Assembly: GCF_001431725.1 (NCBI RefSeq)
Contig: NZ_CP013106.1
Location: 1,984,001 to 2,048,000, forward strand
Length of the DNA stretch: 64,000 nucleotides
Reading direction: 5' to 3'
From: Halomonas huangheensis
Lineage (GTDB): Bacteria; Pseudomonadota; Gammaproteobacteria; Pseudomonadales; Halomonadaceae
Positions 54,141-62,233 of the stretch are shown here, in pieces. The translations under genes were made by a program, and so were the position numbers. The notes under the pieces were generated by a model. That model was not told the DNA's origin. It worked only from the letters and a program-made list of their open reading frames with translations, and did no database searches. How positions within the stretch are numbered: the stretch's first letter is position 1; each line of letters starts with the position of its first letter.

Positions 54141-54264
54141 GGCCTCACGCGAATAAATGGAACTCATTAAACCACAACACCGGAAATCACACCTCAAGCT
54201 AGAATACTTATGCGCGACTCATCGGTTTCGGCCAATTCTATTCCCGGTTACTCCTGCCTAGCTA

Positions 54265-54642
54265 TTACTCGTATTTTGACAACTCATTTTTCAAGTCAGA
54301 TGTAAGCTCTGATGCTGATTTTGTTGCCGTGGCCGATTGGTCAGGGACCATGAAGATGGCAATGCCAATACCGTCGATTTCAAGTTTTTGGAGCAATTCG
54401 TTAACCATGTAGTACACATCAATTGTTAAAGGGGTATAGTCTTCCCAGTCATTTGATGCACATGCTCTTGCTGCTTCCTCTGTAGGCCATATAGGGAAAA
54501 ACTGCCTCCCTTCGTTACCGCTTAAAGCCCATCCATCATTGTAAAGCCCCCAAGCACTCTCTTGATCCGCTATCTTTTTTATCGTAAAAACATAGCGATC
54601 CATAACAGGCTTTTTTGAAAGAAGCTCAAGCTGTTTGCTCAT
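54265..54642 (-). CDS. DUF2750-family protein, probable immunity to Rhs cassette 2
   Basis: A 125-residue protein with the DUF2750 pattern: FTIKKIADQESAWGLYNDGWAL, then FFPIWPTEEAARACASNDWEDYTP and an IAIFMVPDQSATATKSASEL end. DUF2750 proteins are often found beside polymorphic toxins and are thought to be immunity proteins. It starts 12 bp after the stop of Rhs cassette 2, the normal spot for the cognate immunity gene. Its role here is inferred. Confidence 0.75.
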   Translation of the reverse strand: MSKQLELLSKKPVMDRYVFTIKKIADQESAWGLYNDGWALSGNEGRQFFPIWPTEEAARACASNDWEDYTPLTIDVYYMVNELLQKLEIDGIGIAIFMVPDQSATATKSASELTSDLKNELSKYE

Positions 54643-54654
54643 ACCAGATCTCTC

Positions 54655-55329
54655 TTAATCCTTGATAAAACATCGGCCGCATGCATAGGGCTGGTTGGCT
54701 CTTCCTTTGTCATCATATCTATGTTGCAGTCGATGCAAATCAGTGTGTTGGGGCTCCGAATATTCATACCCAAACCCCTTTTGCGCTTCATAGCCTCTTC
54801 TATGAGCTAGCTGGTACCCTGGGGGATTCCTGATATTGGTACGGTTTCCTTGGGTAATTGCATTTTGTTCTTGCTGAATCCAACCGCGTACATGCGCTGG
54901 CTGTCTTGGATCTTGGCCAATTTCTCGCAATCTTGCCTGTTTTCCTGCTCTTCCGCCGTTCAACCCCAGCGGATCCACCCAACCAGTCGGGTTGGGTGCG
55001 TATTGATACAGGTTCTCGCCACCCATCAGGCCGATGGGGTCCTGGGTGATGAAGCGTCCTATCTCGGGATCATAGTAGCGGTGGCGGTTGTAGTGAAGTC
55101 CCGTTTCCTCATCATGATACTGCCCCTGGAAGCGGAAGGGGTTGTCGGTGGTGATGTTGTCGCTGTTACCATCATTGGCCTTGCGTAACTGGCCCCAGGC
55201 GAGGTTGCCATCGCTGTCGGTGACTTCCAGCGGGGTACCGAGGTGGTCGGTCTGGAAGTAGTAGAGCGTTGGTTCGCTCAGGCGATAGTCGGTGTACAGC
55301 ACTGTACCGCTGCCGGTCGCTTGAGGCAC
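54655..55329 (-). CDS. Orphan Rhs C-terminal cassette 2 with Ntox8-like toxin tip
   Basis: A 224-residue reading (GTG start) holding the Rhs core end ([21 protein letters not shown], then VDPLGL near residue 123) and a toxin of about 100 residues. The tip has [33 protein letters not shown] and [16 protein letters not shown], resembling the predicted RNase domain Ntox8 (conserved histidines). The core lacks seven residues (WVGHYxx, a 21-bp in-frame deletion) relative to its sister copies. There is no native start; homology runs about 18 bp further upstream (to about 55347). It may be a silent cassette usable by recombination with a full rhs gene. Confidence 0.75.
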   Translation of the reverse strand: MPQATGSGTVLYTDYRLSEPTLYYFQTDHLGTPLEVTDSDGNLAWGQLRKANDGNSDNITTDNPFRFQGQYHDEETGLHYNRHRYYDPEIGRFITQDPIGLMGGENLYQYAPNPTGWVDPLGLNGGRAGKQARLREIGQDPRQPAHVRGWIQQEQNAITQGNRTNIRNPPGYQLAHRRGYEAQKGFGYEYSEPQHTDLHRLQHRYDDKGRANQPYACGRCFIKD

Positions 55330-55407
55330 GGCTTCGTAGTGGGCTTCCTTTAGTAGCGGGTATAGAACCCGCCTAGTGTAGGAGAAATAGGTTAGAATTT
55401 ACGCTTT

Positions 55408-55794
55408 CTACAAATTTGTATCATATAAGTAAATAATGTCGCATGAAATCTCTACAAAGCCCAAATTATCATATGGGAAGTTATTGCACTCAATCATGAT
55501 AATAGACCCATCTAAAGACAGAAATAAAATCCCATCCGGCTCACAAGAAGTTATTTCTCCTACGACTTTTACCTTGTTGTCAGTGCTCTGTATTGATGGT
55601 GAATGGGATGTTGACGGAGATATGTTCGCCCCCCATGTTGTGATATAGGGAATCTCAATCTCGACATTGTGTTCTCCTCCAACTTCTATCGAGCCTCCTT
55701 TCCATATGGCGAACGCGCTGCCTAACGAACAAGAAAAGTGCACTTGTTCTTGAAGGTCATTTTTTACGACATCTATTATGCTGATTAGCATCAT
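55408..55794 (-). CDS. Hypothetical protein, probable immunity to Rhs cassette 3
   Basis: A 128-residue acidic protein with no family I recognise; it looks like a beta-rich soluble domain (GGEHNVEIEIPYITTW, VVGEITSCEPDGILFLSLDGS). The start overlaps the toxin stop (TGATG-type), as expected for a coupled toxin/immunity pair. Since the toxin upstream is frameshifted, this gene may persist for protection against siblings or because the toxin can revert. Confidence 0.6.
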   Translation of the reverse strand: MMLISIIDVVKNDLQEQVHFSCSLGSAFAIWKGGSIEVGGEHNVEIEIPYITTWGANISPSTSHSPSIQSTDNKVKVVGEITSCEPDGILFLSLDGSIIMIECNNFPYDNLGFVEISCDIIYLYDTNL

Positions 55795-56262
55795 AACCAC
55801 TTTGGTAGAGGAACGCGAATGACTGTGTTGTCTACGTTCATTGAGTTGTTACTTGGGTCTGATGTCCATGTTTCCTCATGATAATGATGCTTTGCCGGGG
55901 AGCCATTCATTTCATGATATACCATATCTGATACTTCGAGTACCGTCTGTTGACACAATCCTGCCGGGGTCAGCCTGGCCTGTTCGTGGATGAATATTTG
56001 TATGAGGGCCAGGGCCAAGGAATTCATCCCACTGGTCAGTAGCATTTTCTGGGTTAACTGGGTTAACTGGCTTAACTGGCTTGTTGCTATATGTTTCGTG
56101 ATGATAGCCACGATTTAGCTGACAATCGCACTTACTCAACCCCAGCGGATCCACCCAACCAGTCGGGTTGGGTGCGTATTGATACAAGTTCTCGCCACCC
56201 ATCAGCCCGATGGGATCCTGGGTAATGAAGCGTCCTATCACGGGATATAGTAGCGGTGGCGT
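55791..56262 (-). pseudogene. Rhs C-terminal cassette 3, toxin frameshifted
   Basis: Reads YYDP-like decayed core, [23 protein letters not shown] and a toxin with [15 protein letters not shown] and GTRSIRYG, then stops. The continuing sequence [17 protein letters not shown] lies in another frame. One extra base near 55922-55924 (GGTATATCATG where GGTTATCATG is expected) explains the break. The linker has a 9-nt triplication (56051-56077) coding PVN/PVK repeats. The upstream end has point and one-base deletions (ACTATATCCCG instead of ACTATGATCCCG). Confidence 0.78.
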
Positions 56263-56317
56263 TGAAGATATAGTTACCTATACCATGGCACTACTCCATA
56301 TTTTTTACTTCCTTACC

Positions 56318-56671
56318 CTATTTTAAAGATAGATATATATCATGGAGGTCTTTGTTTTCATTGATAGCTGTGCACTGTCCATCTTTCTTGTAAAATAGGG
56401 AGAGTTCCCCCTTTTCTCCATTTTCCTCGATTGCTCTCACTCCGTCTAAGACACAAAGTGCTCCAAATGCAGCTCCGTCGGCTACATATTGTATGATTTT
56501 CTCAATTTCTTCTTTCTCTCTATCTTCCAGTTCATTATAAAATTTAGATATCTCTAAAATATCGTGTGCAGGGCGTCGTCCTGGAGGGGATTTTAGAACG
56601 GAAATGGTATCTTGAACTGCTCCGTCTTTTACTGCTCTTTTGAAAGCATCTACAAAATCATCGGCGTTCAT
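56318..56671 (-). CDS. Hypothetical protein, probable immunity to the main Rhs toxin
   Basis: A 117-residue protein, mostly helical in the first 90 residues (ELEDREKEEIEKIIQYVADGA) and ending in a short beta-rich tail. Family is unknown to me. It begins 16 bp after the stop of the Rhs gene, the usual immunity position. Confidence 0.6.
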   Translation of the reverse strand: MNADDFVDAFKRAVKDGAVQDTISVLKSPPGRRPAHDILEISKFYNELEDREKEEIEKIIQYVADGAAFGALCVLDGVRAIEENGEKGELSLFYKKDGQCTAINENKDLHDIYLSLK

Positions 56672-56687
56672 GGTCTTTTTCTCTGCT

Positions 56688-58727
56688 CTAAAATGAGTTT
56701 GGGTACATTTCTTTATTAAGAGATATCAGGTCTTGTATCGCTGAGTTTGGAGCATTGGTATAGTTTCTGAGGTCTCTTACATCCTTGGCCAAAAGCTCAC
56801 GAGGACTTCCTGAATACTCTCCTCTAAGTGTTGGTATCGCTCTATGTTCAGCACTAGGAACTGCCATTGAAGGAGCCGTTTTCAGGTCATAGCCAGGAAT
56901 CACCTGTCCTGCTGGGTGCTTCTGAGCGACATGATGAATATCGAGCCCATCACCAACTTGGGAACGGCTCTGTAGATCATCAAATGCACCAACTTCATAC
57001 GCACTACAATTACATTTCGCCAACCCCAACGGATCCACCCATCCGGTAGGATTGGGCGCGTACATATACAGGTTCTCACCACCCATCAGGCCGATGGGAT
57101 CCTGGGTGATGAAGCGTCCTATCTCGGGATCATAGTAGCGGTGGCGGTTGTAGTGAAGTCCCGTTTCCTCATCATGATACTGCCCCTGGAAGCGGAAGGG
57201 GTTGTCGGTGGTGATATTGTCGCTGTTACCATCATTGGCCTTGCGTAGCTGGCCCCAGGCGCGGTAGTGGCCAACCCAGGCGAGGTTGCCATCGCTGTCG
57301 GTGACTTCCAGTGGGGTGCCGAGGTGGTCGGTCTGGAAGTAGTAGAGCGTTGGTTCGCTCAGGCGATAGTCGGTGTACAGCACCGTACCGCTGCCGGTCG
57401 CCTGAGGCACGGCTTCGTAGCGGGCTTCCAGTTTGGCCGCCGGTACGAAGCTGCCTGGTTCGAACAGGTAGCTGACTCGGCGCTGCGGGGCCATGGCCAC
57501 GGTATCCAGCCGATGCAGGCGTTTGGCGATGGGGGTTGATCGTTGGCGCTCGGGGTTCTCGCGTACCAGTTCCAGCGGATCAGAGGGCCACATACTCGGG
57601 AGTGAGCCCTGAAAACTCTCTTCGCTCTGCAGCAGGTCGCCATCCCAGGTGAATACCGTCAGCTCAGGCAGCTTGCCCTGGTGTTCAACCTGTTTCCAGA
57701 TACGCCGTCCGAGGCTGTCGTAGGCATATCGAGCGCGGGTCTCGGGTTCAGCGGTATCGCCCGCAGCGGGGGCCTGGGCGTAATGGGCTGCTTCGATCAG
57801 ACGATGCTCGGGATTGTAGCGGTACTGCCAGGTCGCGCCATTAGGCGAGATACGTCGCACCAGATTGCCGAAGTCATCGTAGTGGTAGTGGGTTCCTGCA
57901 TAGCGCTTGAGCAGGTTGCCCATTGCCGGGGAGAGTTTCGGCGCATTGGGATAGTCCACGCGAATATGCTGGTGGGGCTCACTATCCAGGTGATCACTGG
58001 TCCGCTCGCCACGCCAGCGCGTGGCATCGGTATAGTCAGTATCGCTGCTGTCCTGCGGATCGATCAGGTTGCCCGCGGGATCGAAGGCAAACTGTTCCTC
58101 CAGTCCGGGTGCTGCGGCCTTGCGCAGCCGTCCCAGCGGGTCGTAGCCATACTCGGTGTGACCACGCAGACTGTCATCGATGGCGGTCAGCAGGCCATTG
58201 TCGGCATAGTGCCACTGGCGTTGAATCGTCTGGCCCTGGTCGCCGGGCTTGATCTGTTGCGCAATGAGTCGTCCGGCAGGATCGTAGCGTGATTCGACCA
58301 GGCGGCCGCGCTGGTGACGTCGGACTTCGCGATGCAGGTCATCCCGTTCGAAGCCAATCAGCTCCTGCTGGTTGAGTGCCATGGCATGTACATGGCCAGA
58401 GCCGTAGCGCAACCAGGCAATCTGCTGGCCGTCGGGGAGGGTAGTGGTCTCGCGATTGCCCAGCGCATCGTGAGTGTGGCGGGTTACGGCGCTGTACTCA
58501 CTGCCGTTGGGCAGTTGGTGGCGCTGCACTTCAGCTATCAGGTTGTCGGCGGCGTCGAAGTGGAAGTGGGTCTCACTGCTTTCGTTGGCCGCGCGCACCA
58601 GATGACCAAGCGCGTCATAGGCAAACTGAGAGGACACCGGCAACAGGCCGGGGCGCTGGCTGTGACGCTCCAGCAGGCGTCCCATGCTGTCACGCTTGAA
58701 GGTAGTGACCTGGTCGCCCTCATGCAT
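56688..58727 (-). CDS. Rhs-family protein, N-terminally truncated, with His-rich nuclease-like toxin tip
   Basis: A 679-residue Rhs protein, against about 1,400 for a full one. It has YD-repeats (YDPAGRLIAQQ, YDPLGRLRKAA and others), then the conserved core end [21 protein letters not shown] and VDPLGL near residue 568. The toxin of about 110 residues has GDGLDIHHVAQKHPAGQ, SAEHRAIPTLRGEY and LRNYTNAPNSAI. The HH motif suggests a metal-dependent nuclease of the HNH-like group, not proven. Rhs homology continues upstream of the ATG to about 58865, where an in-frame TAG interrupts it. So the N-terminal half, including any PAAR or secretion domain, is missing and the product is unlikely to be exported as is. 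Confidence 0.8.
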   Translation of the reverse strand: MHEGDQVTTFKRDSMGRLLERHSQRPGLLPVSSQFAYDALGHLVRAANESSETHFHFDAADNLIAEVQRHQLPNGSEYSAVTRHTHDALGNRETTTLPDGQQIAWLRYGSGHVHAMALNQQELIGFERDDLHREVRRHQRGRLVESRYDPAGRLIAQQIKPGDQGQTIQRQWHYADNGLLTAIDDSLRGHTEYGYDPLGRLRKAAAPGLEEQFAFDPAGNLIDPQDSSDTDYTDATRWRGERTSDHLDSEPHQHIRVDYPNAPKLSPAMGNLLKRYAGTHYHYDDFGNLVRRISPNGATWQYRYNPEHRLIEAAHYAQAPAAGDTAEPETRARYAYDSLGRRIWKQVEHQGKLPELTVFTWDGDLLQSEESFQGSLPSMWPSDPLELVRENPERQRSTPIAKRLHRLDTVAMAPQRRVSYLFEPGSFVPAAKLEARYEAVPQATGSGTVLYTDYRLSEPTLYYFQTDHLGTPLEVTDSDGNLAWVGHYRAWGQLRKANDGNSDNITTDNPFRFQGQYHDEETGLHYNRHRYYDPEIGRFITQDPIGLMGGENLYMYAPNPTGWVDPLGLAKCNCSAYEVGAFDDLQSRSQVGDGLDIHHVAQKHPAGQVIPGYDLKTAPSMAVPSAEHRAIPTLRGEYSGSPRELLAKDVRDLRNYTNAPNSAIQDLISLNKEMYPNSF

Positions 58728-59140
58728 CTCGAGCAGCGCACCGGCGGCGTCGTACTTATAGGTCTTGCGGCGTCCGTCGAAGCCTTGCTCCTCGATCAGG
58801 TGGCCGCCACCGTCATAGCGGAAGCTCCAACGGTTGCTATTCTGGTTGGTCAGGTGTCCTGGTTGCTATAGACAGGAATACTGTCAGGGAGAGTATTACC
58901 TGACAGTGAAAAATGCATTGTGAGTATATTGTGAAAGAGCTATGGCCGGTGATTAGTGTTTTTATTGACCTTTTTTTGGAAGGAGGCCGCTATTGGATAG
59001 TGCAGCCTTGATGGCTTGGCCCAACTCCATATGTGAAGGGTTTAAGTTCATCGCAATATTCACGAGTTTTTACCAGAAGAGTGCCTGTATCTGGGATATA
59101 CTCATCATGAGCGAGAAAGGGGAACGCTCCAGTCAAAAGG

Positions 59141-59890
59141 TTATCGGGCCTCTGGCAGAAGTCCAAGTTTATTCAGCGCTACCTCCGCTGCTTGGCTTGC
59201 TTCAATATGCTCAGGGTTGAGAATGCTGAAGCGATCTTTTGTGGTGACAATAAGTGTTCCGATATCTGGAAGGTATTCATCATATGCAAGAAAAGATAAT
59301 TCTCCTGAAATGTCAGCACCAGGAACGACTGCCATCCATCCAATTCGATGTCTATGAGGAAATACTGCGTAGTCAATATAAGCTGAAGGACATGCGTTTA
59401 ACCAAATAGGTACTGTGACGCCAGAGATTGATTTACATATTCTTGTGAATGCTTCCATCTCTTTTTCTGAAGGAGCATCTTGCAATTCAGTCACTTCCAA
59501 ATGAAAGCGTGCTGGCCTCCTGTCGGTTCCTCCCGTCAAACTGCTGAATGCAACCAGCGAGTCCTCCCTTTCATTTTCTGGCCCTTTCGCCGGAATGCGC
59601 TTGGACCATGCACGGAACCTTGCCCCTTTTACATCATTTCTAGATACGTTATTTCCTTTGGACTTTTTCCTAAGAACACTCGATATCACCTTCTCTTTTT
59701 CTTTAATTGCATCAAAGTACACTACTTCATCTGGAGTAGCCTTTGCGAGATAGAACCAGTTGTCTAATGCTGGATCTATTCCTTTTATGGATTTGTTAAA
59801 ATCTAACCATGCATTATAGACGCTGTCTGGATCGGCGTGATTCATGTCCTGATTGTAGAAAGACATAATGTTCATGGTTGCTTGTGGCAT
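59141..59890 (-). CDS. Imm52-type immunity protein
   Basis: A 249-residue protein with the Imm52-like layout: FYNQDMNHADPDSVYNAWLDF, LDNWFYLAK, the RFHLEVTEL strand, and LGLLPEAR at the end. Imm52 proteins are known partners of Tox-REase-5 toxins. The toxin gene ends 25 bp upstream. The ATG at 59890 has GGAGGAG upstream, so an extra 14-residue reading is rejected. Confidence 0.8.
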   Translation of the reverse strand: MPQATMNIMSFYNQDMNHADPDSVYNAWLDFNKSIKGIDPALDNWFYLAKATPDEVVYFDAIKEKEKVISSVLRKKSKGNNVSRNDVKGARFRAWSKRIPAKGPENEREDSLVAFSSLTGGTDRRPARFHLEVTELQDAPSEKEMEAFTRICKSISGVTVPIWLNACPSAYIDYAVFPHRHRIGWMAVVPGADISGELSFLAYDEYLPDIGTLIVTTKDRFSILNPEHIEASQAAEVALNKLGLLPEAR

Positions 59891-59915
59891 TCTCTCCTCC
59901 GTATAATATGCATGA

Positions 59916-60677
59916 TTACCTTGGTGTACCATAATAAGACATGCTATCTGAGTATGGGTAGAAATGGCAGTCGACTTCTATTAATGATAACCTAAATGAC
60001 TTTTGGAAATATTGGTAGGTAGGTTGGGCCGAAAAATACCACCTTAGGCTTGCTGTCGGCCTATTGTCTTCTATGGTCATTGACTGCTCATCGGCTTGTT
60101 CAAGGAAAGCATCTAGAGATTCCTCCATGAAAGGAACGTTTCCAGGCTCCCAACTGCCATCATTAGCTCTTTTAAGAAAACTATCGTATCCTTTTTTAGC
60201 CTCTACTAATGTACAGGAATAAGACCAGAATCCATCAAAATCCACGCCATTGTACTTCCACTCCTGGATTCTTCCTTCGACCATGCTGAATGTGGGGTTC
60301 CCACCCATATTAGCTACATATAGCTGATAGAAAACCCAGTCACCACCGCCGGTATGGTAGTTTCGGTTAGCAGGTTGAAAAATGTATCCGTCTCTAGGCT
60401 TGCAATCATTGCAGTCTTCGCACTCTTCTGTGCGCGCATCTGTTGTTGAGCCGGGAACGGGGCGGGCATCCTCGTTCGTGGGGTTGGCAACTCCCTCTAG
60501 AGACGCTTCTCCAACAACATCTCCAGTAGCCTCGATATCCTCAACGTCAATATCAGTATCAGTAGTGGCGTCACCCAATATTGCTCCTGCACCCGCAGCA
60601 GTACCCGCACCTGCAATTCTTCCTGCTATTTTTCCTATGCCCCAACGAACAACGAAACCAGCGGCGTGTGCTACCAT
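59916..60677 (-). CDS. T6SS-type effector with Tox-REase-5 nuclease domain
   Basis: A 253-residue protein. Residues 1-45 hold a glycine/alanine-rich hydrophobic stretch (IGKIAGRIAGAGTAAGAGAILG), and an acidic linker follows. A cysteine group (CEDCNDC near 86-92) precedes the C-terminal Tox-REase-5 domain. This has WVFYQLYVANMGG, the IQEWKYNGVDFDGFW segment and LVEAKKGYDSFL, giving the D...E-x-K of PD-(D/E)xK nucleases. Related proteins (TseT type) are DNases delivered by type VI secretion. Its start overlaps the previous stop (TGATG), tying it to the adaptor genes. Confidence 0.82.
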   Translation of the reverse strand: MVAHAAGFVVRWGIGKIAGRIAGAGTAAGAGAILGDATTDTDIDVEDIEATGDVVGEASLEGVANPTNEDARPVPGSTTDARTEECEDCNDCKPRDGYIFQPANRNYHTGGGDWVFYQLYVANMGGNPTFSMVEGRIQEWKYNGVDFDGFWSYSCTLVEAKKGYDSFLKRANDGSWEPGNVPFMEESLDAFLEQADEQSMTIEDNRPTASLRWYFSAQPTYQYFQKSFRLSLIEVDCHFYPYSDSMSYYGTPR

Positions 60678-61036
60678 CAGTGCCTCCCTGCATTTGGATT
60701 AGCTGGGCGGAACGCCAGCAATGCGAATAGGTCCTGAGCCACCAAGTCTGGTCTATCAGGTGTTTCCTGAAAGTGTTTCTTTACTCGTGAAGCATCTCTG
60801 AGAACGGGCATGCTCACACTGTACAGCATGTACTTGAAGACAAGCTCCCGCTTGGATAAGCCGACTTCAATTGCAACCGCATAGCCTTCATTCAAGCGTG
60901 AGGCCAATATGCCATGCCCCAGTTTCTGGTGAATGGAGGGTAGCTTGTGCTGATAGAATAACAACGCCTCCTGCACCATGCTTTGCTGGTCAGGCAGTCT
61001 CATCTGCCTTTCCTGGTCCTGTGTCAGTTCGATCAT
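60677..61036 (-). CDS. Small protein co-translated with DUF4123 adaptor
   Basis: A 119-residue soluble, mainly helical protein of a family I do not recognise (VQEALLFYQHKLPSIHQKLG, KRELVFKYMLYSVSMPVL). It overlaps the DUF4123 gene by four bases and touches the toxin gene by one, so all three are probably translated as a unit. A helper for toxin loading is a reasonable guess. Confidence 0.65.
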   Translation of the reverse strand: MIELTQDQERQMRLPDQQSMVQEALLFYQHKLPSIHQKLGHGILASRLNEGYAVAIEVGLSKRELVFKYMLYSVSMPVLRDASRVKKHFQETPDRPDLVAQDLFALLAFRPANPNAGRH

Positions 61037-61560
61037 ATTGGTGTTCCCTGCGAATCAAACACATGTCGCTGCTGGCCCACATTGACACTCCAATACTGTA
61101 CGGGACCAATCAGTTCTTTTTTCTGTTCTTCATCCAATATGTCCATCAGCTTCATCCACACATGCGGATCATAGTAACGAAGCATCGCCAGGTCGCCATT
61201 TGGCAAGCGCATGTCCATCTGGGACTTGAGATGGCTGAAAGGAGAGGGTGTTTCTTCGTTGGACGTCCACAACCAGGCAAAAGCGGGCACTTGCTGGTCG
61301 AGGTCAATTACCTGATTTCTTTCGGTGGCAGACAGGTCTCCCCAACGGATCAGGTGAGGAGCAATGTGGGAAAAGCCTTCCTCAGGGGTGCCCTGAAACA
61401 GGCTAAGTGTGCGCTGTTGCTCATGAAGCCTCAGTATCAGTCGTTGTGTCAGTGGCGAAATAGACAGGTCGACCAATAAATAGCCGTCAAGCTGCTCGGC
61501 ATTGGCCTGTGATAACAATCGAATTAGCCTTGGGTCGGCCTGCATGTGCAAGTGATCCAT
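61033..61560 (-). CDS. DUF4123-family T6SS effector adaptor (Tap/TEC-like)
   Basis: A 175-residue DUF4123 protein, with LDGYLLVDLSIS at the start, APHLIRWGDLS in the middle and the typical DGDLAMLRYYDPHVWMKLMDIL-like segment (NGDLAMLRYYDP). The family loads cargo effectors onto VgrG or PAAR proteins of type VI secretion. The ATG at 61560 has GAGG upstream. No VgrG is in the window; one may lie beyond 64,000. Confidence 0.85.
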   Translation of the reverse strand: MDHLHMQADPRLIRLLSQANAEQLDGYLLVDLSISPLTQRLILRLHEQQRTLSLFQGTPEEGFSHIAPHLIRWGDLSATERNQVIDLDQQVPAFAWLWTSNEETPSPFSHLKSQMDMRLPNGDLAMLRYYDPHVWMKLMDILDEEQKKELIGPVQYWSVNVGQQRHVFDSQGTPI

Positions 61561-61713
61561 CACTTGGCCTCATCTAATTTACTATCGCTTCAGGAAAATG
61601 GTGCCATTCTTCGCTACATCCAACAGGCAGCTGTAGCAGATATGCTCTGGAGTCAACCAATCATCGCAGGTATAGTTGGCCAAATGATTCTTTGCGATTT
61701 GACAGAGGCGTTC

Positions 61714-62052
61714 ATGTCTAAATTAGGTGCGGCGATTCTCCTGGTTCTATTTTCTTCTAATGTATCTGCAATGGTGGATGTCTATTCGGGAACCATTACT
61801 ATCGAATGAGAAAACCTTATATTGACCAAGTGTGATCTTGGCAGCAGTCGATTCATACTGATCAGCCAGCAACGTGAGAACCAGTCATTGATTGATCAGT
61901 TGCCAGAAGAGATCAGTGTTGAAGGTAAGCAGGTGACGGCCAGTGTGTTGGGGGAGTATGCAGGAATGCAAGGCGAATACATGCTGATCGTCGATGAGTT
62001 TAAAAATGTTCAGCCAGGTTCGTGTCATCTCGAGGATGCGCTTGTTAGGTAG
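61714..62052 (+). pseudogene. Small exported protein broken by an in-frame stop
   Basis: The frame begins with a good signal peptide (MSKLGAAILLVLFSSNVSA) behind GAGG. It reads 31 residues, hits TGA at 61807-61809, and continues in the same frame for 81 more residues (LTKCDLGSSRFILI, VLGEYAGMQGEYMLIVDE). The two parts read as one small periplasmic protein of unknown family. It is on the strand opposite to the effector genes around it. Confidence 0.6.
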
Positions 62053-62233
62053 ATAAGGTTACTTGCATATTTTCGGTAAATACAATGTTTGGTATCCGAG
62101 CCGCTTTCTCGGTATTAAATGTGCCACGCACTGAGCAAGGCGATACCACTGTTATCCTTCGGGTCAATCGGGGTGCCCGCGATAGGACTTGACGACCCCG
62201 CCATCGCTGACGGGGCACTGTGCAAGCTGTGTG

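Noticed and set aside
53746..57130. Repeated near-identical blocks that could be read as an integron-like or CRISPR-like array
   Set aside because: The repeats are coding Rhs core ends hundreds of bases long, with no short palindromic repeat, spacer regularity, attC structure or integrase.
61807..61809. TGA as a selenocysteine codon
   Set aside because: No selenoprotein family match or nearby SECIS-like hairpin is visible, and the gene lies in a region with other broken genes.
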